64,000 nt of DNA from an uncultured Caproiciproducens sp. GTDB lineage: Bacteria; Bacillota; Clostridia; Oscillospirales; Acutalibacteraceae. Shown here piece after piece: positions 8,688 through 16,818 of this stretch; positions within the stretch are counted from its first letter, which is position 1; every line of letters begins with the position of its first letter. The translations under genes were made by a program, and so were the position numbers. The DNA lies in the NCBI RefSeq assembly GCF_963664915.1, contig NZ_OY761810.1:310001-374000 (forward strand), read 5' to 3'. The notes below the pieces were generated by a model, which was given only the letters and a program-made list of their open reading frames with translations, made no database searches and was not told the origin of the DNA.

Positions 8688-9122
8688 TTATTTTATTTTG
8701 CTTTCCACCTGTGACTTTATACTGTCTGCTATTTTAACGAGGAACGGCGGAAGCGCCACACCGATGTCGGACATATTTTCAAGGATGCTGATGATTTCAT
8801 TGCAGATCAGCCATACCGCCACAAGCGATGCTACCGCGTATCCAAAGTTCAGGGTGGTGCCCGCCTGCTGTGCGGCAAATGTGAGCAAGGTATCAATTAT
8901 GGCTCCGACGGCGACCAACAGCCACATACACACTTTTTTGGCAATGCCGCGGAAACTTTTATAGCTGCTGATTTTCTGATCGCGGTATTTCGCCGCGGCA
9001 AGGCCTGTGCCATAATCAATCAGATTCACCGCTACCAGCAGTAGCACCGGAATGGCCAGAACGCCCAGCCATGCGGATAATGTGGTAAAGACTGCGACGA
9101 TGGCCGCCTTTAATTTATCCAT
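8688..9122 (-). CDS. Phage-type holin (toxin secretion/phage lysis holin family)
   Basis: About 144 residues with three to four hydrophobic segments (LAIPVLLLVAVNLIDYGTGLAAA; VCMWLLVAVGAIIDTLLTFAA; YAVASLVAVWLICNEIISILENM). The DYGTGLAAA and SFRGIAKK signatures are those of the Bacillota holin family that releases endolysin or toxin across the membrane. ATG 9122 is chosen since AAGGAGA is 6 bases upstream; the ATG two codons earlier touches the site. It lies 13 bp downstream of the lysozyme gene, forming a lysis pair. No other phage genes surround it. Confidence 0.85.
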   Translation of the reverse strand: MDKLKAAIVAVFTTLSAWLGVLAIPVLLLVAVNLIDYGTGLAAAKYRDQKISSYKSFRGIAKKVCMWLLVAVGAIIDTLLTFAAQQAGTTLNFGYAVASLVAVWLICNEIISILENMSDIGVALPPFLVKIADSIKSQVESKIK

Positions 9123-9135
9123 AATCATTCTCCTT

Positions 9136-10041
9136 CTATAGAATTTTAAATTTGAAACGTCTCAACGGTTTTTCTCCGGATGCGGCAGTGTAGATGCCCG
9201 TTTCCTGCCCGGTCTGCCCGATGGCGACCAGCGCGAACAGCTGGTCGTTTCCGGTGCGCGGAAAAGGCACAATCGTGACCACGCCCCCGGTACCGGCGGT
9301 AACAGCCACCTGCTGAGGCGATATGGTTTTTACCGTGTAGTACGTGCCGTGTGCAAATGAAATATCCATTGTGGTATCAATTTGCACAACCGTGCTCTGC
9401 GGCTTGGGATAGCCGTTGTACCCGCCGGCCTGAATGATGGTCGGATAGTCTTTATAGGCAATGTCCATATCCACATTGCCGCTGATTCCCGGCACGGTTC
9501 CGGTGCTGCCCGTCTGCTGGATGGTACAGGAATAATCCGGCGCGCCGCTGTAATCGGCAAGCCATACGTCATAGGCTTTGATAGTGGCCGCACTGAATTT
9601 TCCGGTTTTAATGAAGTCGATGTTGGTGTAAAGATTGACAAACCATCCGTCCGCTTTCATGGAGTCCATGAAAGCGCGGGCCATGCTGTCAATAGAAGCG
9701 GTTACTGTAATGTTGTTGTCTTTTGCCCAGTTGATACTTGCATATTCATAGTCATATGCTACCGGAAAATCGATTTTCCCTTTGTATGGTGCTATGACTT
9801 TCTTGCACACTTCCGCTTCCTTCCGGGCATCTTCCACCGACACTGCGTAACTGAACCAATATATCCCAACATGCATTTTTCGGTTAAGCGCTCCCTGCAT
9901 GTTCTCGTCAAACTTCGGATCTTTCTGTCCAATGTCGTTTCCATATCCGGCGCGGATCAATGCAAAATCAATACCGGAAGCATCGACCTTCGCCCAGTTG
10001 ATTGTACCATTGTGCTTGCTGACATCTATCCCATTTATCAT
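9136..10041 (-). CDS. GH25 family lysozyme (endolysin)
   Basis: About 301 residues. The GH25 domain covers roughly residues 1-190: GIDVSKHNGTINWAKV at the start (catalytic Asp region), ALIRAGYG, VGIYWFSYA, FPVAYDYEY (catalytic D/E) and WLADYSG. It cleaves peptidoglycan between MurNAc and GlcNAc. The last 100 residues, rich in Val/Thr/Gly, form an unassigned beta-rich tail that may bind the wall. There is no signal peptide, so release would need the adjacent holin. ATG 10041 is favoured by GGAGGAAACAGT immediately upstream. The gene and the holin form a small lysis cassette without visible phage relatives. Confidence 0.88.
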   Translation of the reverse strand: MINGIDVSKHNGTINWAKVDASGIDFALIRAGYGNDIGQKDPKFDENMQGALNRKMHVGIYWFSYAVSVEDARKEAEVCKKVIAPYKGKIDFPVAYDYEYASINWAKDNNITVTASIDSMARAFMDSMKADGWFVNLYTNIDFIKTGKFSAATIKAYDVWLADYSGAPDYSCTIQQTGSTGTVPGISGNVDMDIAYKDYPTIIQAGGYNGYPKPQSTVVQIDTTMDISFAHGTYYTVKTISPQQVAVTAGTGGVVTIVPFPRTGNDQLFALVAIGQTGQETGIYTAASGEKPLRRFKFKIL

Positions 10042-10151
10042 ACTGTTTCCTCCGTTCAATGTCCCTTTCATATAATAGGACGTCCCAGCTGAAAATGGCA
10101 CTGTTCAGGCTAATTTTAATACAGATATTTTTTTATTGCGTGAAAATAAGG

Positions 10152-10189
10152 AAAAGTGCCGGATTCCATTTCACGAAACCGGCACTTTT
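10152..10189. terminator. Hairpin upstream of the lysis pair
   Basis: AAAAGTGCCGG and CCGGCACTTTT form an 11-bp stem, with A- and T-runs on both sides. It lies between the lysis pair and the tetR promoter and may insulate both directions. Confidence 0.6.
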
Positions 10190-10260
10190 ATTGATTCAAG
10201 TTCGGAGTCAAAGCGTTACGCAGATTAGTCAAGAAAAATGCAATTTTGAATTTCCGTCTC

Positions 10261-10302
10261 TTGACAAAAAAATTTTTTAAGATTATAATGACTATAAAGT
10301 CA
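10261..10302 (+). promoter_or_regulatory. Consensus sigma-A promoter with TetR-type operator
   Basis: TTGACA (10261-10266), 17 bp, TATAAT (10284-10289): an exact consensus match. A palindrome TGACT-ATAA-AGTCA (10289-10302) covers the start region, and another AGTCA follows at 10312-10316. This suggests tight autorepression by the TetR protein encoded directly downstream. Confidence 0.85.
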
Positions 10303-10321
10303 GTGATTTAGGAGTCATTAA

Positions 10322-10921
10322 ATGAAAAAAACATCCCGCCAGTTACAAAAGGAGCACACAAAGGAAGTTCTTACAAAAACGGCCTTTGCGGTATTCTCGC
10401 AGCAGGGCATTATGAATACCCGCATTTCAGATCTTGCACAGGCAGCCGGAGTCTCCCACGGAACCGTATTTATCCATTTTCCAACACTGGACACGCTCAT
10501 TGCGGAAGTGATTGAGACATATGTCGGTAAAATTGCAAAACGCACGCACGAACTCGCTGATTCCTGCACAACCGTTCGGGAAGTACTGGCGGCTCATCTG
10601 ATTGGGATTCAGGAATTCGAGCCGTTCTATGCGAGACTTGTGATTGAAAACCGGCTGTTGCCCCAAACAGCGAGAGATACATGGATCACTCTTCAATCGG
10701 CAATCTCTTTTCATTTCGCACAGGCTGCGGAACGTGAAATGCAAGCGGGTAAACTGAAACAAATGCCCGTCGATTTGCTGTTCAACATATGGCTGGGACT
10801 GATCAACCATTACCTTGCAAACGCGGATTTATTTGCTCCCGATGGAAACGTGATTGACAGGTATGGTGAAACGCTTGTTGACGGGTATATGAAACTAATT
10901 CAAACAAAAGGAGCTGAATGA
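10322..10921 (+). CDS. TetR family transcriptional regulator
   Basis: 199 residues. The N-terminal HTH covers residues 10-60 (VLTKTAFAVFSQQGIMNTRISDLAQAAGVSHGTVFIHF), a classic TetR fold; the rest is an all-alpha ligand-binding and dimer domain without an assignable ligand. It starts 33 bp after a consensus -10, and the operator palindrome lies in between, so autoregulation is likely. The ATG is weakly served (AGGAGTCATTAA). Its stop overlaps the next start (ATGA), making it the first gene of a four-gene operon with a winged-helix protein, a CMD-family protein and a zinc-ribbon protein. Confidence 0.88.
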   Translation: MKKTSRQLQKEHTKEVLTKTAFAVFSQQGIMNTRISDLAQAAGVSHGTVFIHFPTLDTLIAEVIETYVGKIAKRTHELADSCTTVREVLAAHLIGIQEFEPFYARLVIENRLLPQTARDTWITLQSAISFHFAQAAEREMQAGKLKQMPVDLLFNIWLGLINHYLANADLFAPDGNVIDRYGETLVDGYMKLIQTKGAE

Positions 10922-11139
10922 AAATCGTGAATAAAATTTCTCCAGAACTGTTGAAAGCAACATCCTGCTATGGGCATCTCGGCGGAACACTGGGAAATCG
11001 GCTTTTTGAACGCTTGCTTGAACTGGGATGGTTTGAGCGGGACAAAGACAAAACGACTGTCTTTTCGTTGACGGAGCTTGGAAAGATGGAATTTTCAAAG
11101 CTTGATATTGACATTTACAAAAGGAGGCAAACAGAATGA
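10918..11139 (+). CDS. Small stand-alone winged-helix-like protein
   Basis: 73 residues. The motif SCYGHLGGTLGNRLFERLLELGWFERDKD resembles the C-terminal half found in some ArsR-family regulators (CYDHLAG-type), but the N-terminal helix-turn-helix is missing. A ribosome binding site AAAGGAG precedes the ATG, which overlaps the tetR stop by 4 bp, and the next gene starts before it ends. It therefore looks translated, not a chance frame. It may be a trimmed regulator or a redox/ligand-sensing half-domain working with the TetR protein. Function unknown. Confidence 0.6.
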   Translation: MKIVNKISPELLKATSCYGHLGGTLGNRLFERLLELGWFERDKDKTTVFSLTELGKMEFSKLDIDIYKRRQTE

Positions 11140-11456
11140 CCAATCAAAATCCGTTCGCGGTACTGAAAGAAGAAGCGCCCGATGTTGCCGAGGCCTTTGA
11201 TAAACTCATTGGGGCAATTTCCTCTTCCGGCGGACTTGACGCAAAAACCAGACAACTGATCTATATCGGTATAAAGGCATCGCAGGGAGATGCGGAAGCC
11301 GTTGCCGCCCATGTACCAATGGCGAAAATGGCCGGGGCGTCACGGGATGAAATCAGGGACACCATTCTGATGACAATGACCGTATCGGGCGTACTGGGAG
11401 TTACGCACTGTTTGATTCCCGCATTGGAAGCCTACGAAAATGATAAGAAAGTGTGA
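11136..11456 (+). CDS. Carboxymuconolactone decarboxylase (CMD/AhpD-like) family protein
   Basis: 106 residues, one CMD domain. LDAKTRQLIYIGIKASQGDAEAVAAHVPMAKMAGASRDEI is typical of the all-helical family, which forms hexamers. The redox CxxC of AhpD is absent; the aligned place has GDAEAVAAH, so a classical peroxidase-reductant role is unlikely. This CxxC-less variant is common in Clostridia and of unknown function. A strong AGGAGG precedes the ATG, and the gene overlaps its neighbour by 4 bp. Confidence 0.85.
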   Translation: MTNQNPFAVLKEEAPDVAEAFDKLIGAISSSGGLDAKTRQLIYIGIKASQGDAEAVAAHVPMAKMAGASRDEIRDTILMTMTVSGVLGVTHCLIPALEAYENDKKV

Positions 11457-11462
11457 TTGAAA

Positions 11463-11705
11463 ATGAAAACATGTATCGCCTGCGGTATGCCTATGACGAA
11501 ACCATCTGATTACCCGCTGGAAGATGAAAGCAAAGATTACTGTATTTATTGTGCAAAGCCGGACGGCTCCATGCAGTCCTATCCGAAAAAAATAGAAAGC
11601 ACCATACAATTTCTCATCCGCACACAGGGTATTGACAAGGAAGCCGCCCGGGAACTGGCTGTCAGAACGCTGTCAAAGCTGCCTGCATGGAAAGCAGGGA
11701 ATTAA
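11463..11705 (+). CDS. Putative zinc-ribbon protein
   Basis: 80 residues. Two Cys pairs, CIACGMPM at the N-terminus and YCIYCAKPDG about 25 residues on, form a treble-clef or ribbon zinc site (putative zinc ribbon domain). A charged helix follows, ending in AARELAVRTLSKLPAW. ATG 11463 is used; a TTG two codons earlier is possible, and neither has a strong ribosome site, so translation may be coupled to the CMD gene 6 bp upstream. Family members often sit with TetR/CMD genes and lack an assigned role. Confidence 0.7.
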   Translation: MKTCIACGMPMTKPSDYPLEDESKDYCIYCAKPDGSMQSYPKKIESTIQFLIRTQGIDKEAARELAVRTLSKLPAWKAGN

Positions 11706-11886
11706 TCCGGGTGATGTGCGGAGGAATCTCCTCATTTACCGAAGCGAGCAACAGGCAAAGCGCGTAGGGAATTACGAGTGTGGTCCCCTCAACATGGCTT
11801 TTCCTTTCCGCATACCAGACTGTGTATTCTTAAATTTCAGTATTTTTTATGTTTCTAAATTCTATAATTCTCAGAGGAATTTTTCA

Positions 11887-11918
11887 CCCTGCTTTCGTAA
11901 ATCCATACGGAAGCAGGG
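11887..11918. terminator. Hairpin between the TetR operon and the ABC exporter
   Basis: CCCTGCTTTCGT/ACGGAAGCAGGG pair over 12 bp (one G-T). TTCTTCTCATTT follows on the plus strand, a weak U-run. It probably closes the TetR operon; 11706-11886 and 11919-12001 hold no gene I can support. Confidence 0.5.
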
Positions 11919-12001
11919 TTCTTCTCATTTACGCAACAATTTGGAGGATATATCGATCTATGTACACAGTTTGGAGCATGCCTGATATCCGAAGCATCAA
12001 A

Positions 12002-13861
12002 TCAGGAAAGTTCAAACTGACCGGTATACAATTGATAGTACCGACCTTTCTGGGCGACGAGCTCGTCGTGGCTGCCGCGCTCCAGAATTTCACCGTTTTC
12101 CAGCACGATGATGGCCTTCGCATTTCGTACTGTGGAAAGCCGGTGTGCGATCACAAATACCGTTCTGTTCTCCATCAGATGATCCATTGCGGTTTCGATC
12201 AGCTTTTCGGTATGAGCGTCCACGGAGCTGGTCGCTTCATCCAGAATCAGCACCGGCGGATTGGAAACCGCAGCACGGGCAATGGCAATCAGCTGCCGCT
12301 GTCCCTGGCTCAGGTTCGTTCCGTCACCGGACAGCATCGTGTCATAGCCGTCCGGCAGTCTTTGAATAAAGGAGTGTGCATTTGCCAGCTTCGCCGCATC
12401 CAAGACCTGTTCCCTGCTCGCGTCCGGATTTCCGTAGCGGATATTGTCGGCGATGCTTCCCGTAAACAAGTGGGTATCCTGTAAAACGACGGCGAGCGAA
12501 TGCCGCAGATCATCTTTTTTCATATCCCGAACGTCGATGCCGTCGTAAGTAATGCTCCCGGAACTCACATCATAAAAGCGGTTAATCAGGTTGGCAATCG
12601 TCGTCTTTCCCGCGCCGGTAGAACCCACGAAAGCAATTTTCTGCCCCGGTTTCGCATAAAGATTGATACCCTTGAGTACCGCATTGTCAGGGATGTAGCC
12701 AAACACTACGTCGTGAAAACGAACGTCGCCCAAAAGCGGCACCAGTTCCGCAGTTCCGTCCCCATTCGGCCGGCGCCACGCCCATTTTCCCGTCTGCCCT
12801 TTACATTCCCGCAGTTCCCCGTCCGCACCCGCGGCCGCATGAACAAGAGTGACGGTACCGCTGTCCGTTTCCTCCGGTTCCTCCATAATTTCAAAAATCC
12901 GCTCCGCACCGGAGAGGGCGGCCAGAATAAAATTGAGCTGTTGAGAAAACTGGTTGACTGGCATCGCCGTCTGACGGACATAAACCAGATAGGAAGCAAG
13001 GCTGCCCAAATCGATCCGACCCGCAATGGCGAAGAATGCGCCGATGCAGGCGGAAAGAGCATAGTTAAAATAAGAAATGCTGACGACTACAGGAATTACA
13101 AGGCCCGAATAGGTCAGCGCCCCCGTGGCGGCCTCCTGTAACTTTTCGTTCCGCACGGAAAATTCTTCAAAGTCTTTCTCCTCGTGGTTGAAAACCTTGA
13201 CCACCTTCTGCCCTTCCACGGCTTCCTCCATGAAACCGTTCAGGCTGCCCATGTATTTTTGCTGATGGGAAAAATAAGCATGGCTTTTCTTTCCGCTGTA
13301 CCGCAGGAACAGAAACATGCCCAGAAAAGAGAGAAGCACGATAACAGAAAGTTCAAAATTCAGGATAATCAGCACTGTAAAGGTACCGACGATGATGATA
13401 AAGCTTTGGATGAGCACCGTAAAGCTATTGTTGAGCGCCTCTGCAATGGTGTCGATATCGTTCGTAAAGCGGCTCATCAGTTCACCATGCGTTTTTGCGT
13501 CAAAAAAACTCAGGGGCAGTTTCTGCACCTTGCGAAAAAGGTCGTCCCGGATTTCCTGAACAATTTTCTGCGCAACCTTCACCATGAGCTGGGAATATCC
13601 ATAAGACGCGGCCACGCCGGCAAGATAGACAGCTCCCATAAAAAGAAGGATTTTCACAAGCCCGGGAATATTCCCCGGGATAATGTAATCGTTGACTGCC
13701 GGTTTCAGCAGGTATGTACCGTAAACATTTGCCCCTGCGCTAACGGCTACCATCACAGAAACAAGCAGGAGGGCGGCGCCGTGTTTTCTTAGGTAACGCC
13801 ATAAGAATTTTAAGGTTTTGCGGATATCTTTCGGTTTTTTATGCAGCGTCGGCCTCGCCAT
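12002..13861 (-). CDS. ABC exporter, fused permease-ATPase subunit 2
   Basis: 619 residues. The N-terminal transmembrane domain (about residues 25-320, six helices) is followed by a nucleotide-binding domain with Walker A GSTGAGKT, Q-loop VVLQDTHLF, signature NLSQGQRQL, Walker B VLILDEATSSVD and switch His VIAHRLS. About 30 extra residues (GELRECKGQTGKWAWRRPNG) sit between the two domains. The ATG shares a base with the stop of the upstream ABC gene (TAATG), so the two are translated together as a heterodimer of the BmrCD/multidrug-lipid type. Substrate unknown; a MarR regulator heads the operon. Confidence 0.9.
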   Translation of the reverse strand: MARPTLHKKPKDIRKTLKFLWRYLRKHGAALLLVSVMVAVSAGANVYGTYLLKPAVNDYIIPGNIPGLVKILLFMGAVYLAGVAASYGYSQLMVKVAQKIVQEIRDDLFRKVQKLPLSFFDAKTHGELMSRFTNDIDTIAEALNNSFTVLIQSFIIIVGTFTVLIILNFELSVIVLLSFLGMFLFLRYSGKKSHAYFSHQQKYMGSLNGFMEEAVEGQKVVKVFNHEEKDFEEFSVRNEKLQEAATGALTYSGLVIPVVVSISYFNYALSACIGAFFAIAGRIDLGSLASYLVYVRQTAMPVNQFSQQLNFILAALSGAERIFEIMEEPEETDSGTVTLVHAAAGADGELRECKGQTGKWAWRRPNGDGTAELVPLLGDVRFHDVVFGYIPDNAVLKGINLYAKPGQKIAFVGSTGAGKTTIANLINRFYDVSSGSITYDGIDVRDMKKDDLRHSLAVVLQDTHLFTGSIADNIRYGNPDASREQVLDAAKLANAHSFIQRLPDGYDTMLSGDGTNLSQGQRQLIAIARAAVSNPPVLILDEATSSVDAHTEKLIETAMDHLMENRTVFVIAHRLSTVRNAKAIIVLENGEILERGSHDELVAQKGRYYQLYTGQFELS

Positions 13862-15585
13862 TACGCAGTCGCCCCCTTTTGCTGAAATTCATAAATATCC
13901 CGGTAAATAGGATTATGCGCCAGCAGTTCTTCATGCGTGCCGGTCTCGTTGATTTTACCGTCTTCCAGCACTACGATCAAGTCGGCGTTTTCAATAGAGC
14001 TGATGCGCTGCGTGATGATGATTTTCGTCGTATCCTTCAGATTCTCTGCCAGCCTTGTGCGGATTTTCGCCTCGGTGGCGGTGTCCACCGCGCTGGTGGA
14101 GTCATCAAAGATAAGTACCTTGGGGCGTTTCAGCAGAGCGCGGGCGATGCAGAGCCGCTGTTTTTGCCCGCCCGAAACATTCACGCCGCCCTGCCCGAGG
14201 TCTGTTTCATAGCCATCCGGCATACGGGTAAGAAATTCATCCGCACAGGCAATCCGGCAGGCCCAGCCCAGTTCCTCCTCCGTCGCGTTCTCATTGCCCC
14301 ATTTCAGGTTTTCGCGGATTGTACCGGAAAACAAGGTGTTTTTCTGCAGTACCATGCCGACAGCATCACGCAAATGGGTGAGCGGATATTCTTTTACATC
14401 ATGTCCGTCTATCTCCAGACTGCCGGAAGTTACATCGTAAAGTCTGGGAATCAGCTGCACCAGCGAAGACTTTGCGGAACCCGTCCCCCCGATGATCCCC
14501 ACCATCTGACCGGTCCCGATATGCAGGCAGATGTCGGAAAGCACATATTCCTTAGCTGCTTCCTGATATTTGAAAGATACATGCTTAAAATCGATGGTTC
14601 CCTGCTCCACCGCCCTGTCCCGCGTGCCGTCGGCAATTCCTGCCGGTTCGTCCATCACTTCAAAGATACGGCCGGCAGAGGTCATGGAACGGCTGAGCAT
14701 CAAAAAGACGTTGGAAATCATCATCAGGGAATTCAGAATCTGCAGAACATAGCTTAGAAAACCGGTCAGCTGCCCCACTCGCATGGTTCCCGTGTGGATA
14801 AAATTGCCTCCGAACCAGAGAATGCAGAGAATGGTGGCATACATGACAAACTGGAAACAGGGCATGTTCAGGGCCGCATAATGGAAGGCCATCTCCGAAG
14901 ACTCCCGGAATGTTTCATTGACTTCGCTGAACTTAAGGGATTCGCTGTCGCCCTTTACATACGATTTTACCGTGCGGATGGCCATCAGATTTTCCTGTAC
15001 AATCGAGTTCACTCTGTCCAGAGCTTTCTGCATTTTCCCGTACATCGGGCGCAGTCTTCGGAGGATCAGGAACAGGCACACGGCCAGCACAGGGATGGCC
15101 GTCAGGAAAACCAGTGCCAGCTTCGGGCTCATCACCACTGTCATTGCCAGCGCCATAACCATCATGACCGGGCCGCGCACCATGGGGCGGATGCCGTTGC
15201 AGACGGCATTCTGTAAAATCGTAATATCGCTGGTGAGCCGTGTAATCAGCGACGGAGTGCTGAAATGATCCATATTGGAAAAGGAAAAGCTCTGTATCTT
15301 TCTGTATTCGGCTTTTCTCAGCTCCGCGCCGAATCCCTGGCCTGCCCGGGCTGCCAAGCGCGCATAAATCACGCCCAAAAGCAGGGAGACCAGTGCACAG
15401 GCGACCATAGCAAGGCTTTTCTGAAGAATATAACCCCTGTCACGGTTCACGACGCCCACGTCGATGATATCGGCCATAATCAACGGTATCACCAGTTCGA
15501 ACACAGCTTCCAGCGCAACGCAGACAACGCCCCCGATCAAATGCTTCCGATATTTTTCAAAATAGACAAAAAAACGTTTAAACAC
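13861..15585 (-). CDS. ABC exporter, fused permease-ATPase subunit 1
   Basis: 574 residues. A six-helix transmembrane domain spans residues 15-300; the ATPase has Walker A GGTGSAKS, Q-loop MVLQKNTLF, signature NVSGGQKQR, Walker B VLIFDDSTSAVD and H-loop replaced by IITQRIS. The DD in place of DE after Walker B and the Q for the switch His are the usual marks of a degenerate site in heterodimeric exporters. So this subunit likely carries the non-catalytic half and its partner the active one. GTG start follows GGAGGGG. Probably drug or lipid efflux under MarR control. Confidence 0.9.
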   Translation of the reverse strand: MFKRFFVYFEKYRKHLIGGVVCVALEAVFELVIPLIMADIIDVGVVNRDRGYILQKSLAMVACALVSLLLGVIYARLAARAGQGFGAELRKAEYRKIQSFSFSNMDHFSTPSLITRLTSDITILQNAVCNGIRPMVRGPVMMVMALAMTVVMSPKLALVFLTAIPVLAVCLFLILRRLRPMYGKMQKALDRVNSIVQENLMAIRTVKSYVKGDSESLKFSEVNETFRESSEMAFHYAALNMPCFQFVMYATILCILWFGGNFIHTGTMRVGQLTGFLSYVLQILNSLMMISNVFLMLSRSMTSAGRIFEVMDEPAGIADGTRDRAVEQGTIDFKHVSFKYQEAAKEYVLSDICLHIGTGQMVGIIGGTGSAKSSLVQLIPRLYDVTSGSLEIDGHDVKEYPLTHLRDAVGMVLQKNTLFSGTIRENLKWGNENATEEELGWACRIACADEFLTRMPDGYETDLGQGGVNVSGGQKQRLCIARALLKRPKVLIFDDSTSAVDTATEAKIRTRLAENLKDTTKIIITQRISSIENADLIVVLEDGKINETGTHEELLAHNPIYRDIYEFQQKGATA

Positions 15586-15615
15586 ACATTCCCCTCCAAG
15601 TGCCCTATGCAGGCT

Positions 15616-16044
15616 TTATTCAATCTCTTTTCCCGCCAGATTTCGATACATGCGGCATAGAAAGTCAAGGAGCTGTTCCTGTTCGTTTTGGGTAAATCCC
15701 CGCATGGATATTTCCTCGATTCCTTCGCAAAGCTGCTGCCATTTTTCATAAAATTCACGGCCTTTTTCCGTAATGGAAACCGATTCGGCCCTTTTCCGCT
15801 CTGCCGGGGCCGACCGCTGGACCAGACCGGCCTGATCCATATTGTTCAAAATTTGCGAAACAGTGGCCGGTTCAATGTCCAGTGCAGCCGCAATCTCTTT
15901 TTGCATGCAGTGGTTCTGGCGTGAAAGATGGATTAAAATTTTCGGCTGTCCGGGCGAAAGGCCAATCTCCGCCATACCGGGCCGGGTCTTGTTCTTTTGC
16001 GCGTGAAATACTTTGTTTACAGCCATGTGCAGCGTAATCGGCAT
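15616..16044 (-). CDS. MarR family transcriptional regulator
   Basis: About 142 residues. The winged helix centres on IGLSPGQPKILIHLSRQNHCMQKEIAAALDIEPATVSQILNNMDQAGLVQR, with the recognition helix in ATVSQIL. The ATG at 16044 follows AGGAGGGG; the frame is open for 24 more codons with no ribosome site. It is the first gene of the leftward operon with the two exporter genes. Two palindromes lie between the -10 and the start codon, so it likely represses its own operon and is relieved by a small ligand exported by the pump. The ligand is not known. Confidence 0.88.
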   Translation of the reverse strand: MPITLHMAVNKVFHAQKNKTRPGMAEIGLSPGQPKILIHLSRQNHCMQKEIAAALDIEPATVSQILNNMDQAGLVQRSAPAERKRAESVSITEKGREFYEKWQQLCEGIEEISMRGFTQNEQEQLLDFLCRMYRNLAGKEIE

Positions 16045-16059
16045 AAAACCCCTCCTATT

Positions 16060-16116
16060 AATTAGCTTGCTAATTGTTAGTAAACTAATATTAACTCCAT
16101 ATTCTGGAACTGTCAA
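16060..16116 (-). promoter_or_regulatory. Promoter and MarR operator of the exporter operon
   Basis: On the minus strand TTGACA (16111-16116), 17 bp, TAATAT (16088-16093). Downstream are palindromes TTAGT-AA-ACTAA (16077-16088) and AATTAGC-TT-GCTAATT (16060-16075), two adjoining sites about 16 bp apart. Their position over the start site fits repression by the MarR protein. Confidence 0.8.
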
Positions 16117-16297
16117 GCCTTAAAATATTCCGCCCTTACTGAATCGAAACAGCTGAACAATGGCTCCATTTTCCCATAGAACACGACAATTCAGGCCATC
16201 GGCAATTATACTTTGAATGCTTATCAGCAAAAATTAAGCGCTAAAGCTTGCTTAAAGCAACAGCCTATTTCTGTTGATGTTTAATGGGGCTAATAAC

Positions 16298-16325
16298 ACC
16301 ATTTGTAATTACATTACATAATATG
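16298..16325 (+). promoter_or_regulatory. Candidate mother-cell (SigK/SigE-like) promoter of cotJ
   Basis: AC (16298-16299), 17 bp, CATAATATG (16317-16325). This agrees with the SigK pattern AC-N16/17-CATAnnnTA except at the last base. No sigma-A-like pair is closer to cotJA. In other spore-formers cotJ genes are read by mother-cell sigma factors. The rest of 16117-16364 holds no gene. Weak, motif-based call. Confidence 0.4.
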
Positions 16326-16364
16326 GCATGAGATAATACCAATGCTCACGAGAGGAGAAATACA

Positions 16365-16565
16365 ATGGCAGATAAAAATATGGATATGGACGGCCAGGGC
16401 TGCACAATGAGCCCTACTCCCCTTCCGGCAATGCCTGTTGTCGCGATGGCTTACATTCCATTTCAACAGTATAATTCTGTTTATGCGCCTGAAAAAGGGT
16501 TTGAGATGGGAACCATTTTCCCCGAGCTAGACAAACCGTTTTGGGGGGCAGGCGCAAATGAGTGA
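16365..16565 (+). CDS. cotJA: Spore coat-associated protein CotJA
   Basis: 66 residues. The block LPAMPVVAMAYIPFQQYNSVY then EKGFEMGTIFPELDKPFWG is the CotJA hallmark. CotJA is a small proline/aromatic-rich protein of the spore coat, made in the mother cell and needed with CotJC for coat assembly. GGAGAAATACA precedes the ATG. It is the first gene of cotJA-cotJB-cotJC, overlapping cotJB by 8 bp. Normal length; nothing missing. Confidence 0.93.
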   Translation: MADKNMDMDGQGCTMSPTPLPAMPVVAMAYIPFQQYNSVYAPEKGFEMGTIFPELDKPFWGAGANE

Positions 16566-16818
16566 ACAAGAAAGACTGATGCACAGAATTCATGCATATC
16601 ATTTTGCAGTCTGGGAACTTCATATTTATTTAGACACTCACCCCGGTGACTGCAAAGCAGCTAAACAACAGGAGGAATATCGCAAGATGGCAGACGATTT
16701 GATGACTCAGTATGAGACGGCCTATGGGCCGATGAATCATAGCAGTTCCGACACCAGCCGCTGGGCATGGATTAACGATCCATGGCCGTGGGATGTTAAC
16801 GAGGGGGGAAATAAATAA
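16558..16818 (+). CDS. cotJB: Spore coat protein CotJB
   Basis: 86 residues. HAYHFAVWELHIYLDTHPGDCKA and the C-terminal WAWINDPWPWDV are typical of CotJB, which is required for normal assembly of the CotJ group in the coat. It overlaps cotJA at its start and shares one base with the cotJC start (TAATG), showing tightly coupled translation of the three genes. Conserved length, so the disruption of this operon begins only in cotJC. Confidence 0.93.
   Translation: MSEQERLMHRIHAYHFAVWELHIYLDTHPGDCKAAKQQEEYRKMADDLMTQYETAYGPMNHSSSDTSRWAWINDPWPWDVNEGGNK

Noticed and set aside
12840-15600. Lipid A exporter MsbA as identity for the ABC pair
   Set aside because: The pair is heterodimeric with one degenerate ATP site and a MarR regulator in a Gram-positive context; MsbA is a homodimer of Gram-negatives.
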